A DNA stretch of 64,000 bases, taken from positions 62,001-126,000 of the forward strand of contig CAWFXQ010000002.1 of NCBI GenBank assembly GCA_963819845.1, read 5' to 3'. The first letter of the stretch is position 1. The number at the start of each line of letters is the position of its first letter. The translations under genes and the position numbers were made by a program. The stretch comes from DATAGF01 sp963819845 (GTDB lineage: Bacteria; Actinomycetota; Thermoleophilia; Miltoncostaeales; Miltoncostaeaceae). Shown in pieces: positions 46,700 through 55,583 of the stretch. The notes below the pieces were generated by a model. The model was not told where the DNA came from. It was given only the letters and a program-made list of their open reading frames with translations, and made no database searches.

Positions 46700-47487
46700 G
46701 CCGGCACCGCCTCGCCGCCGTCGTCGGTCCCGGCCGCGGCGCCCGGGCCGCTGGTGATCGCGCCGACGACCTCCTCGCGGGTGGTCTCGGTGCGCGTGAA
46801 GTCGCCGGCGTTGCGCCCGAGGTAGAGCACGACGATGCGGTCGGCCACCTCGAAGACGTCCGTGAGGTTGTGGCTGATCACCACCACCGCCAGGCCGCGC
46901 TGCTTGAGCTTGAGGATGAGGTCGAGCACCTGTTTCGTCTGGGCGACCCCCAGGGCCGCCGTGGGCTCGTCGAGCATCACCAGCTTCGGCTCGCCCAGCA
47001 GCGAGCGCGCGATCGCCACGATCTGGCGCTGCCCGCCCGAGAGCGAGGCGACCGGCGTGGTGACGCTCGGGATCCGAGACGAGAGCGAGCGGATGAGCTC
47101 GCCCGACTCCCGCTCCATGCCGAGGTCGTTCAGCATGCGGATCCACCGGGTCGGTCCGGGGAGGTAGCGCTCCCGGCCGAGGTAGAGGTTGGCGGAGACG
47201 TCGAGGTTGTCGGCCAGCGCCAGGTCCTGGTAGACGGTCGCGATGCCCAGGGCGGTGGCGTCCTGGGGGCCGGCGATTCGTGCCGGCTCGCCGAGGAAGC
47301 GGAACTCGCCCGAGTCGGCGAGGCCGACGCCCGAGACCGCCTTGATCAGGGTCAACTTCCCCGCCCCGTTGTCGCCGACGAGTGCCACCACCTCTCCGGC
47401 GTCAACGTGGAAGTGAACGTCCGCGAGGGCCTGCACCGCGCCGAAGCTCTTGCTGACGCCGCGGAGGTCGAGAACGGGAACGGTCAT
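46696..47487 (-). CDS. Sugar ABC transporter ATPase (single-domain XylG-like)
   Basis: 263 residues. One ATPase domain where XylG usually has two. Signature LSGGQRQI, Walker B LVMLDEPTAALG and switch ISHNL are normal. Walker A reads GDNGAGKLT: Leu replaces the Ser that coordinates Mg2+. The codon is TTG where TCG would be expected, in a GTCGAC-like context at 47351-47356. If real, the protein may be inactive or act with an ATPase elsewhere. Confidence 0.9.
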   Translation of the reverse strand: MTVPVLDLRGVSKSFGAVQALADVHFHVDAGEVVALVGDNGAGKLTLIKAVSGVGLADSGEFRFLGEPARIAGPQDATALGIATVYQDLALADNLDVSANLYLGRERYLPGPTRWIRMLNDLGMERESGELIRSLSSRIPSVTTPVASLSGGQRQIVAIARSLLGEPKLVMLDEPTAALGVAQTKQVLDLILKLKQRGLAVVVISHNLTDVFEVADRIVVLYLGRNAGDFTRTETTREEVVGAITSGPGAAAGTDDGGEAVPA

Positions 47488-47559
47488 GGATGGATGTCCT
47501 CTGGTGGCAGGGCCGCCGGGCGGGGCATCGCTGCCCCGCCCGGCGCGCCGATGGTCCGC

Positions 47560-48678
47560 CTACTGGATCCCGGCGTCTGCGCAGGCCTGCTCGTAGGCAG
47601 GCGTGCAGATCTCCTCCACCGTCCAATACCCGTCCGCCACGATCGTGTCGTTGACGTTCTCCTTCGTGATCACGACGGGGTCGTAGATGATGCTCGGCAC
47701 GTCGATCGTGCCGTTGCTCACCGGCTCGGTCGCCACCGTCACCTCCTCGCCACGGAGGAGCTCCACGGCGATGGTGGCCGCGTCCTCGGCCTGCGGCTTG
47801 ATGGCCTTGTAGATCGTCATGTACTGCTCGCCGGCGAGGATCCGCTGGATCGCGGCGAGCTCGGCGTCCTGGCCGGTGGTCGGGATCGTCAACGGGTCGA
47901 TCCCGGCGGCCTTCATGGCGGCGATGGCCCCTGAGGCGGTGCCGTCGTTGGCGTTGTAGGAGCCCACGAAGCCGTTTTTGCCGAGCTTGGTGATCGCCTG
48001 GTCCATGAACGCCTGGGCCTCGGCGGGCAGCCAGTTCGGAGCGTCGTTCTCCGAGCCGATCTTCAGCGTGCTCCCGTCGAACACCGAGTGCGCGCCCTGC
48101 TTGAAGAGCTTGGCGTTGTTGTCGGTCGGGGCGCCGTTGACCATCACGATCGTCCCGTCCTGGTTGCCGTCCTGGGTGAGCTTGTCGAGCAGCGAGGTCG
48201 CCTGCAGCTCGCCGACCTTGGCGTTGTCGTAGGAGTTGTAGTACGCGACCCCCTCGCCCGGGATCTGCCGGTCGTAGGCGAAGACCGGCACGTCCTTGGC
48301 GTTGGCCTGGGCGACGATCGGCCCGGTGGAGGCGGCGTCAACCGCGTCCAGCACCAGCACCTGCGCGCCGTTGGTCAGGGCGGCCTCGGCCTGCTGCTGC
48401 TGCTTGGCGGCGTCCTGGTCGGCGTTCGAGTAGAGGACCTCGCAGTCGGGACAGAGCTCTGCGACCTTCGCCTCGAAGAGCGGGCGGTCCTTCGTCTCGT
48501 ACCGAGCGTTCTGCGTCTCGGGCAGGAGCAGCGCGATCTTGCCGCCGCCGCCGGCCGCGGCGCCGCCCGAGGTGTCGCCACTCGAGTCGTCGTCGTCCCC
48601 GCACGCGCTGAGCCCGAAGGCCAGCGCGCCCGCTGCGAATAGCGCCAGGCACGCCCGGCCCGTCACCGAACGGTTCAC
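47560..48678 (-). CDS. Sugar ABC transporter substrate-binding lipoprotein (XylF-like)
   Basis: 372 residues. Lipoprotein signal ending LSAC, Asp/Ser/Gly linker, then a periplasmic binding type 1 fold. LPETQNARYETKDRPLF, VPVFAYDRQIPGEGVAYYNS and SYNANDGTASGAIAAMKAAG resemble XylF. First gene of the importer operon. GTG start with GAAGGGGGGG upstream. Xylose or a related pentose is likely, not certain. Confidence 0.92.
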   Translation of the reverse strand: MNRSVTGRACLALFAAGALAFGLSACGDDDDSSGDTSGGAAAGGGGKIALLLPETQNARYETKDRPLFEAKVAELCPDCEVLYSNADQDAAKQQQQAEAALTNGAQVLVLDAVDAASTGPIVAQANAKDVPVFAYDRQIPGEGVAYYNSYDNAKVGELQATSLLDKLTQDGNQDGTIVMVNGAPTDNNAKLFKQGAHSVFDGSTLKIGSENDAPNWLPAEAQAFMDQAITKLGKNGFVGSYNANDGTASGAIAAMKAAGIDPLTIPTTGQDAELAAIQRILAGEQYMTIYKAIKPQAEDAATIAVELLRGEEVTVATEPVSNGTIDVPSIIYDPVVITKENVNDTIVADGYWTVEEICTPAYEQACADAGIQ

Positions 48679-48773
48679 TTACGCCCCCCCTTCGTGTTGG
48701 CCCGGTCCCGGGCCAGTCCGGAGATCCGCTCCTGCGGATCAGGGCGACACCCTATGCAACGATCGCCACGATG

Positions 48774-49817
48774 TCACGAGGTATGGCGCGCGGCCGCCGC
48801 GCGGGCCGCCTCGATGACATCGAGCACGGCGACGGCGTCCTCGGGCTCGACCGGCGGCGGCGCCCCGCGGCGCAGCGACCGCTCCACCCCGGAGTAGAAG
48901 GCCGGGTAGTCGCCGGGCTCGGTCGGGACGGCGCGCGAGCCCGCGCCGTCGAACAGCCGCCCCCAGTGGGCCTCGGGCTCGGCGCCCCAGCCGGGACCTG
49001 GCCGCGCCCCGGCGCGCAGCGCCGCCTCCTGCACGTCCAGGCCGTGCTTCACCCAGACCCCGCCGAGGCCGACGGCGCGAAAGCGCGGCGGGCCGTCGGC
49101 GCCGAGCATGCTCGCCCACAGGTGGCTGCGCTCGCCGCCGGGGTGGGTCAGCGCCACGAAGCAGTCGTCGTCAACCAGCGCGCCCGGCCGGCGCGCGTCG
49201 AGCTCGGCGTGCACGGCCACCGGGCGGCCGAAGAGCACGATCGCCTGGTCGATGAGGTGGCTGCCGAGGTCGGCCAGCAGGCCGCCGCCCTCGGCCGGGT
49301 CGGCCCGCTCGCGCCAGCGGCCGGGGTCGACCTCGGGGCGCCAGCGCTCGTAGCGCGACTCCAGGCGCGTCGGCTCCCCCAGGGCGCCCTCGGCCAGCAG
49401 CCGCCGGAGCGTGAGGAAGTCGCCGTCCCAGCGGCGGTTGTGGAAGACGGTCAGGAAGCGCTCGGCGGCCCGGGCCTCGGCGGCCAGGGCCCGGCCCTCG
49501 GCGGCCGTCGGCGCCAGCGGCTTGTCCACGACGACGTCCAGCCCCGCGGCGATCGCCGCGCGCGCCAGCGGGACGTGATGGCGGTTGGGCGCCGCCACCA
49601 CCGCCAGGTCGAGCCCGGCCGGGTCCGCCCAGAGCTCGTCGGCGGACGCCGCCAGCCGGGCGCCGGGGTGCTCGCGGGCGGCGTCGGCGGCCCGGCCGGG
49701 GTCGCCCGTGACGATCGCGGCGACAACGAGGCCCGGCGTCGCGGCGATCAGCGGGGCGTGGAACGCTCGGCCCGCGAGGCCGTAGCCGATCACCGCCACG
49801 CGCAGGCCGTCGCTCAT
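48774..49817 (-). CDS. Gfo/Idh/MocA-family oxidoreductase
   Basis: 347 residues. Rossmann motif VAVIGYGLAGRAFH, VVDKPLAPT with the active-site Lys, and GGGLLADLGSHLIDQA with the catalytic Asp-xxx-His. Such enzymes use NAD(P) to oxidise or reduce sugars, inositols or bile pigments. Location beside a sugar importer suggests sugar metabolism. Confidence 0.92.
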   Translation of the reverse strand: MSDGLRVAVIGYGLAGRAFHAPLIAATPGLVVAAIVTGDPGRAADAAREHPGARLAASADELWADPAGLDLAVVAAPNRHHVPLARAAIAAGLDVVVDKPLAPTAAEGRALAAEARAAERFLTVFHNRRWDGDFLTLRRLLAEGALGEPTRLESRYERWRPEVDPGRWRERADPAEGGGLLADLGSHLIDQAIVLFGRPVAVHAELDARRPGALVDDDCFVALTHPGGERSHLWASMLGADGPPRFRAVGLGGVWVKHGLDVQEAALRAGARPGPGWGAEPEAHWGRLFDGAGSRAVPTEPGDYPAFYSGVERSLRRGAPPPVEPEDAVAVLDVIEAARAAAARHTS

Positions 49818-49834
49818 CGGGCAATCATCTCAGC

Positions 49835-50488
49835 GTGAGACGCCACGCACCGGAGGCCCTGCTGCTGGACCTCGACGGCACGCTCGTCCACTCCCGCGAC
49901 GAGGTCAACGCGGCCTGGCGCGCGTTCGCCGCCCGCCACGGCCTGCCGCCGGCGCGGGTGCTGGCGGCCAGCTTCGCCGGCCCCAGCCGCGAGGTCGTGG
50001 CGGCGGTCGCGCCCTGGCTCGACCTCGACGCGGAGGCCGCGCGGGTCGAGCGGTGGCAGGTTAACGCGGCCGGCCGCACCCGCGCCGCTGCCGGGGCCGC
50101 GGAGCTGCTGGCGGCCTGGCCGGCCGGCCGGCTCGCGGTGGTCACCTCCTGCGGGCGCGCGCTGGCGCAGGCCCGGCTCGCCGGGGCCGGCCTGCCCGAG
50201 CCCGCGGTGCTGGTGAGCGCCGACGACGTGCGCCGGGGCAAGCCCGACCCCGAGGGCTACCTGCGGGCGGCCGCCCTGCTCGGGGTCGCGCCCGAGCGGT
50301 GCGTGGCCGTCGAGGACGCGCCGGCCGGCATCGCCGCGGCGCGGGCGGCCGGCGCCGCCACGGTCGCCGTGGCCACGACCCATGACGCGCGCGACCTGGG
50401 CGCTGCCGACCGCGTCATCGCCTCGCTCGCGGAGCTGTCGCTCGCCCCCCGGCGCGGTGGCGGGCGGGCGCGGGATAATCTCGTCGCG
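49835..50488 (+). CDS. HAD-family phosphatase (reads through into the next gene)
   Basis: About 218 residues: nucleophile motif LLLDLDGTLVHS, cap domain, VVTSCGRAL, and GKPDPEGYL ... VAVEDAPAGIAAARAAG. A phosphoglycolate or sugar-phosphate phosphatase type. There is no stop between it and the HipA-like gene in the given sequence; in the shifted frame a TAA lies at 50475-50477, 12 nt before the HipA-like start. A one-base indel in the GC run just before would separate them, so the apparent fusion is doubtful. Confidence 0.8.
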
Positions 50489-51286
50489 GTGAGCACCGCG
50501 GCGACGACTCCCCTCCGCACGGTGCGGGCGACCCGCTATGCCGCGCCGCTGCGCGAGGGCGGATCGCTGCCGGCGCTGGTCGAGGCCGACGACGACGGCA
50601 TGTACGTCGTGAAGATGCGCGGCGCCGGGCAGGGCCCCAAGGCCCTGGTGGCCGAGCTGATCGCCGGCGAGCTCGCCCGACGCGCCGGGCCGGCCGTCCC
50701 CGAGATCGCGTTCGTCGAGCTCGACGCCGCCCTCGCGCCGGCCGAGCCCGACCAGGAGATCCAGGACCTGCTGAAGGCGAGCATCGGGCTCAACCTTGGG
50801 CTCGACTTCCTGCCCGGCGCGCTCGCGTTCGACCCGGCGGCGCCGCCGGAGGTCGACCCGGCGCTCGCGGCCTCCGTGGTCTGGCTCGACGCCCTGCTCA
50901 CGAACGTCGACCGCACCGCCCGCAACCCCAACCTGCTCGAGTGGCACGGCCGGCTGTGGCTGATCGACCACGGCGCCGCGCTCTACCTCCACCACCGCAC
51001 CTGGCACCTCGCGCCGCGTGCTCGCGACCCCTTCCCGGCCATCGCCGAGCACGTCCTGCTCCCGTTTGCATGCTCGATCGACGAGGTCAACGGCGCGATG
51101 GCGGACGCGCTGGGCGGCGGTGCGGTCGACGAGGTCGTGGCCCTCGTGCCCGACGCGTGGCTGGCGGGCGGAGGCGAGGGCGCCGGCCCGGCCGAGCGCC
51201 GCCGGGCCTACGCCGACTACCTGGCGCGGCGGCTGGAGCGGCCGCGGGCGTTCGCCGCCGAGGCCGAGCGGGCCCGCCGTGGCTGA
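50489..51286 (+). CDS. HipA-like kinase
   Basis: 265 residues from the GTG after a GATAAT element. TVRATRYAAPLREGGSLPAL, VVKMRGAGQGPKALVAELIA, VWLDALLTNVDRTARNPNLL and LWLIDHGAALYLHH fit HipA-type kinases, with Asp residues for metal and catalysis in the last two. No HipB antitoxin is present; it is followed by a DUF3037 gene, a combination seen in other actinobacteria. Role unknown. Confidence 0.85.
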   Translation: MSTAATTPLRTVRATRYAAPLREGGSLPALVEADDDGMYVVKMRGAGQGPKALVAELIAGELARRAGPAVPEIAFVELDAALAPAEPDQEIQDLLKASIGLNLGLDFLPGALAFDPAAPPEVDPALAASVVWLDALLTNVDRTARNPNLLEWHGRLWLIDHGAALYLHHRTWHLAPRARDPFPAIAEHVLLPFACSIDEVNGAMADALGGGAVDEVVALVPDAWLAGGGEGAGPAERRRAYADYLARRLERPRAFAAEAERARRG

Positions 51287-51662
51287 CGGCCCCTTCCAGT
51301 ACGCGGTGCTGCGCGTGGTGCCCGACGTGGAGCGCGGCGAGCGCCTGAACGCCGGGGTCGTGCTCTTCGCCCCCACGCGCGACTTCCTCGGCGCCCGGGT
51401 GAGCCTCGACGAGGCGCGCCTGAGCGCGCTGTGGCCCGAGGCGGACGCCGCGGCGCTCGCCCGCCACCTCGACGGGCTCGCGCGGGTCGCCGCGGGCGAC
51501 CCCGCGGCCGGGCCGATCGCCGCGCTCGCGCCCTCGCAGCGCTTCCACTGGCTGGTGGCGCCGGCGAGCACGGCCGTGCAGCCGTCCGAGGTGCACACCG
51601 GCCTCTGCGACGACCCCGCGGCGGCCCTCGACCGCCTGTTCCACCGGCTCGTGGTCGGCTAG
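51279..51662 (+). CDS. DUF3037 protein
   Basis: 127 residues. FQYAVLRVVPDVERGERLNA-GVVLFAP at the N-terminus and LAPSQRFHWLVAPASTAVQP later are the family signatures. Overlaps the kinase gene by 8 nt and is almost certainly its functional partner, since the two families co-occur. Function unknown. Confidence 0.85.
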   Translation: MADGPFQYAVLRVVPDVERGERLNAGVVLFAPTRDFLGARVSLDEARLSALWPEADAAALARHLDGLARVAAGDPAAGPIAALAPSQRFHWLVAPASTAVQPSEVHTGLCDDPAAALDRLFHRLVVG

Positions 51663-51672
51663 GGTCGCCCGC

Positions 51673-52086
51673 GTGAACCCGGCCTTCTGGAGCGGCTGGA
51701 TCCTCTTCGCGGGGATCATCATGATGCTGATCGGGGCCTACAACCTGCTCCAGGGCCTCGCCGCGATCTTCAGCGACGACTACTTCCTCGTGGGCGAGGA
51801 CGAGCTCCTGGTGTTCGACTTCACCGCCTGGGGCTGGATCATGCTCGTCTGGGGGATCGTCCTGTTGCTGGCGGGCTTCGGGCTGGTGACGGGGAAGCCC
51901 TGGGCGCGCTGGACGGGGATCGTCGTCGTCGGCCTCAACGCGGTCGCGCAGGCGGCCTTCCTGTCGGCGTTCCCCCTCTGGAGCATCCTGGTCGTCGCGC
52001 TGTGCGTCCTGGTGATCTTCGCCCTGGCGGCGCGCTGGGACGAGGCCCAGGCCGACATGACCGGAACCGTCTCGGGGGCGCCATGA
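51673..52086 (+). CDS. DUF7144-like membrane protein
   Basis: 137 residues with four membrane segments (about 7-30, 53-72, 79-98, 100-120). WSGWILFAGIIMMLIGAYNL, LVFDFTAWGWIMLVWGIV and GKPWARWTGIVVVGLNAVAQ are typical of this uncharacterised actinobacterial family. Its stop overlaps the PPK2 ATG (ATGA). Confidence 0.75.
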   Translation: MNPAFWSGWILFAGIIMMLIGAYNLLQGLAAIFSDDYFLVGEDELLVFDFTAWGWIMLVWGIVLLLAGFGLVTGKPWARWTGIVVVGLNAVAQAAFLSAFPLWSILVVALCVLVIFALAARWDEAQADMTGTVSGAP

Positions 52087-52904
52087 GCACCAAGAAGAAG
52101 AGCCGGGCGCGGGCGGCCGAGCCGTCCGCCAAGATGAAGCGCAAGGAGTTCGATCGCGAGCTCAGGGACCTGCAGCGTGAGCTGGTGATCATGCAGGGGT
52201 TCGTGCGCGACCGGGGCCTGAAGATCGTCGTGATCTTCGAGGGCCGCGACGCCGCCGGGAAGGGCGGCGTCATCAAGCGGATCTACGAGCGGGTGAACCC
52301 CCGCCACTGCCGCGTCGTGGCGCTGGGGACCCCCACCGAGCGCGAGAAGACCCAGTGGTACTTCCAGCGCTACGTCCCCTTCCTGCCGGCCGCGGGCGAG
52401 ATCGTCCTCTTCGACCGCTCCTGGTACAACCGCGCCGGCGTCGAGCGCGTGATGGGCTTCTGCACCGAGGAGGAGTACCAAGAGTTCATGCGCACCTGCC
52501 CGCAGTTCGAGAGCGCGCTCAAGCGCTCGGGTATCCAGCTCATCAAGTACTGGTTCTCGGTCAACGACGAGGAGCAGGAGCGCCGTTTCCAGGGGCGCAA
52601 CGAGGACCCGATGCGGCGCTGGAAGCTCAGCCCGATGGACGTGGAGTCGCGCGAGCGCTGGGTTGACTACTCGCGCGCCAAGGACGACATGTTCGCCGTC
52701 ACCGACACCAAGCAGTCGCCCTGGTACGTCGTGAACGCCGACGACAAGCGGCGCGCACGGCTGAACTGCATCCACCACCTTCTGTCACAGGTCCCCTACA
52801 AGGACCTCTCGCCCAAGCCCGTCACGCTGCCGCCGCGCCAGCCCGAGGGCAGCTATGTGCGGCCGCCGATGAGCGACCAGACGTTCGTCCCCGAGGTCTA
52901 CTAG
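52083..52904 (+). CDS. ppk2: Polyphosphate kinase 2
   Basis: 273 residues. Walker A FEGRDAAGKGGVIKRI, the lid, Walker B LFDRSWYNRAGVERVMGF and KYWFSVNDEEQERRFQGR are all standard for PPK2. Transfers phosphate between polyphosphate and nucleoside di- or monophosphates in the cytoplasm. Basic N-terminal tail. Class cannot be fixed by eye, single-domain form. Confidence 0.95.
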   Translation: MSTKKKSRARAAEPSAKMKRKEFDRELRDLQRELVIMQGFVRDRGLKIVVIFEGRDAAGKGGVIKRIYERVNPRHCRVVALGTPTEREKTQWYFQRYVPFLPAAGEIVLFDRSWYNRAGVERVMGFCTEEEYQEFMRTCPQFESALKRSGIQLIKYWFSVNDEEQERRFQGRNEDPMRRWKLSPMDVESRERWVDYSRAKDDMFAVTDTKQSPWYVVNADDKRRARLNCIHHLLSQVPYKDLSPKPVTLPPRQPEGSYVRPPMSDQTFVPEVY

Positions 52905-52984
52905 CGGCGGCCGCGGCGGCCCTCGCCGCGCTCTGCGCGACGGCGGCCGCCCAGGCGCCCACCCCGCCGCCGTCGGGCACCCCG

Positions 52985-53965
52985 GTGCTCGGCGCATCCT
53001 CGCTGGGGCCAGCCCAGATCGCGGCCTGGTACGCGTCGACCGGCGCCGCCTCTCGCAGCCCCACACCCGTCGCGCGCATCGCCGAGCTGTTCGTGGAGGA
53101 GGGGACGGCGCAGGGGGTGCGCGGCGACCTCGCCTTCGCCCAGGCGATGCTCGAGACCGGCCACCTGCGCTACGGCGGCCAGGTGGTGCCCGCCGACAAC
53201 AACTTCGGCGGCATCGGCGCCTGCGACTCCTGCGAGCGGGGGCTGCGGTTCCCCGACCCGGAGACCGGCATCCGGGCCCACATCCAGCACCTCTGGGCCT
53301 ACGCCTCCCCCACCGCCGACCCCGCCGCCCTCGCCCGGCCCGTCGTCGACGCGCGCTTCGCCAACGTCCGCCCGCCGGGCAGGGCGCCGCTCTGGGAGAT
53401 GATGGGCAACGGCAACTGGGCCACCAGCACGACCTATGCCCCCAAGGTGCTGGCGATCTGGCGCGCGATGCTGACCTTCAACGGCGTGCCCGTCCCGGCG
53501 CCCGCGCCCGCGCCGGGCGGCGTCCCCGCCGGCCCGCTCCTGGTGCGCACCTCCGCCGCCGGGGCGGGCAACCTGGCCGGCTGGCGGCTGCGCCGCGAGA
53601 ACCTGGCCGGCGGCATCGCCCGCCTCGGGGCGCCCGCGAGCCGGACCGGCGGCGCGGGCGGGGTCTGCCTGGCGCGCTGGCCCGCCCTGGGGGCGGCGGT
53701 GCTCCTGTCGGGAGGCGGCGACCCCTGCGCGTCGGACGCTGCGGTCGCGCGCTGGGCCCGCCTGTCGTCGCCGGTCTGGCGCACCCAGCGCGGCCTGTCG
53801 CCCGGCGACGCGGTGCGCGAGATGCGCGCGCTCTACCCGCGCGCCCGGCCGCACGGCGGCCGCTGGTGGCTGGTGACCGGCCGTCGCGAGGGGGCGCCCG
53901 CGCCCCGTCTGCGGGCCGAGGTGGGCGGCGGCGCGGTGCGGGCGCTCTGGGTGGACGTCGGCTAG
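52985..53965 (+). CDS. Secreted glucosaminidase-domain protein
   Basis: 326 residues from a GTG. ELFVEEGTAQGVRGDLAFAQ, MLETGHLRYGG and NNFGGIGACDSC belong to the LytG/FlgJ-type glucosaminidase domain; then an Ala/Pro linker and a C-terminal region with two Cys. In the same frame upstream, from about 52886, RPRGLLAAAAAALAALCATA looks like a signal peptide, but there is no start codon before it and it overlaps the end of ppk2. The real start is therefore uncertain. Confidence 0.75.
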   Translation: MLGASSLGPAQIAAWYASTGAASRSPTPVARIAELFVEEGTAQGVRGDLAFAQAMLETGHLRYGGQVVPADNNFGGIGACDSCERGLRFPDPETGIRAHIQHLWAYASPTADPAALARPVVDARFANVRPPGRAPLWEMMGNGNWATSTTYAPKVLAIWRAMLTFNGVPVPAPAPAPGGVPAGPLLVRTSAAGAGNLAGWRLRRENLAGGIARLGAPASRTGGAGGVCLARWPALGAAVLLSGGGDPCASDAAVARWARLSSPVWRTQRGLSPGDAVREMRALYPRARPHGGRWWLVTGRREGAPAPRLRAEVGGGAVRALWVDVG

Positions 53966-53978
53966 TCTCCCGGGCCGG

Positions 53979-55004
53979 ATGATGCGAGTCGTGATCGTGG
54001 GTGGCGGGATGGTCGGGATGACGCTCTCCCGACTTCTGCGCATGCGGAGAGTCGAGCCGGTGGTGCTCGAGCGGATGCCCGCGGGCCACTACGTCCCGCG
54101 CGGCTACATGCTCGGCTTCCAGGGCTACGAGCCTCTGGAGGAGGTCGGCGTCTACGGCGAGGTCCGCGATGCCGGCCGGCCGATCGCGCCGCGCGAGGAC
54201 CAGCCGCCGGTGGCCGTGGCGGTGCGCTTCGGAGCCCTGATCGAGGCGCTGCAGCGCGACCTGCCGATCGAGAACGAACGCACGGTCGTCGAGCTGGTGA
54301 AGGACGGCGAGCGGGTCGTCGGCGTCGTCGCCGAGGGGCCGGAGGGGCGCACGACGTACGAGTGCGACCTGGTGGTGGCCTGCGACGGGATGCGGTCGCC
54401 GACGCGCGAGATGGCCGGCCTCGAGGCCAACTTCGACGCGCTGCCCGAGGCCGAGCTGAGCTGGATGAGCCCGTCGGTCGCCGACACCTCATTCGCCATG
54501 GCCTACATGTCCGACGGCGGCCACATCGGGATGCTCTCCTGGAACGAGGGCTCGGCCGGCTGGCGCAGCCTGGAGCGGGTCGGCGCGGAGGCCGCCCTCG
54601 CCCCCGGCCTCGACGCGATCAAGGAGATGTGGGGCCGCCTGCTGCCGCCGGCGGCGTCCGGCATCGCGGGGCTCACCTCGATCGACCAGGTCCGCTACAA
54701 CGAGCCCCAGCTCCTGGCCTGCCCCCGCTGGTGGACGCCGGGCGTGGTCATCATCGGCGACGCGGCCCACTTCTTCGGCCCCGAGACCGGCGTCAGCTCG
54801 GGGATCGGCCTGGGCGACGCCCACGCGCTCGCCGAGGCCATCGCCCAGAACCCCGACGACCCCGACGCGGCCTGCCTCAGCTACGAGACCTGGCGCGCGC
54901 CGGCGGTCCGGCCCTACGAGGCCAACGACCCCGGCCGGTCGCGGATGGTCCTCGCCGGCCAGGTGGAGGCCAGGCCCGAGGAGCGCTGGCCGATCCCGGC
55001 GTAG
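53979..55004 (+). CDS. FAD-dependent monooxygenase
   Basis: 341 residues. GxGxxG motif VVIVGGGMVGMTLSRLL, the DG motif LVVACDGMRSPTRE and the GD motif VVIIGDAAHFFGPETG are those of PHBH-type aromatic hydroxylases/epoxidases. Somewhat short at the C-terminus. No pathway partners adjacent. Confidence 0.88.
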   Translation: MMRVVIVGGGMVGMTLSRLLRMRRVEPVVLERMPAGHYVPRGYMLGFQGYEPLEEVGVYGEVRDAGRPIAPREDQPPVAVAVRFGALIEALQRDLPIENERTVVELVKDGERVVGVVAEGPEGRTTYECDLVVACDGMRSPTREMAGLEANFDALPEAELSWMSPSVADTSFAMAYMSDGGHIGMLSWNEGSAGWRSLERVGAEAALAPGLDAIKEMWGRLLPPAASGIAGLTSIDQVRYNEPQLLACPRWWTPGVVIIGDAAHFFGPETGVSSGIGLGDAHALAEAIAQNPDDPDAACLSYETWRAPAVRPYEANDPGRSRMVLAGQVEARPEERWPIPA

Positions 55005-55030
55005 CGACCTCCGGCGCCGCCCCGCCGGCG

Positions 55031-55426
55031 GTGCTGTTCCTCTGCGTCCACAACGCCGGCCGCTCGCAGATGGCCGCGGGCTGGCTGCGCCACCTCGCGG
55101 GCGGCCGAGTGGGCGTGTTCTCCGGCGGGTCGGAGCCGGCCGCCGCGGTCAACCCGGTGGCCGTCGCGGCGATGGCGGAGGTGGGCATCGACATCTCCGG
55201 CGAGCCGCCGCGGCGCTGGTCGGACGAGGGGCTCCGGGCCGCCGACGTCGTCGTGACCATGGGCTGCGGCGACGAGTGCCCGCTCGTCCCCGGCACCCGC
55301 TACCTCGACTGGGAGCTGGACGACCCGGCGGGGCGGGACCTCGCGGAGGTCCGCCGCATCCGCGACGAGATCAGCGCCCGCGTGCGGGCGCTGATGGACG
55401 AGCTGGGGGTCGGGCCGGCAACGTGA
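55031..55426 (+). CDS. Arsenate reductase / low-molecular-weight phosphatase-like protein
   Basis: 131 residues. VLFLCVHNAGRSQMAAGWLR is the CX5R active-site loop, and VTMGCGDECPLVPGTRYLDW holds the further Cys pair used in thioredoxin- or mycothiol-coupled arsenate reductases. GTG start is the first plausible one. No arsenite pump or ArsR nearby. Confidence 0.88.
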   Translation: MLFLCVHNAGRSQMAAGWLRHLAGGRVGVFSGGSEPAAAVNPVAVAAMAEVGIDISGEPPRRWSDEGLRAADVVVTMGCGDECPLVPGTRYLDWELDDPAGRDLAEVRRIRDEISARVRALMDELGVGPAT

Positions 55427-55583
55427 TGGCGAGGACGTCGAACCTCGGCCGATTCCGTCGAAGACTCCGCTCACCGCCTTCGCGAGATCAACGTGTGTCC
55501 GACTGTGGCCGCTCAGCGACGAGGCAAAGCCGTTCCTTGTCATCGGCGCGACGCGGCGGCTACGCTCGGAGCGGGGGGAACTC

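Noticed and set aside
50489..51286. HipBA toxin-antitoxin system
   Set aside because: No HipB-like helix-turn-helix gene next to it; the partner is DUF3037.
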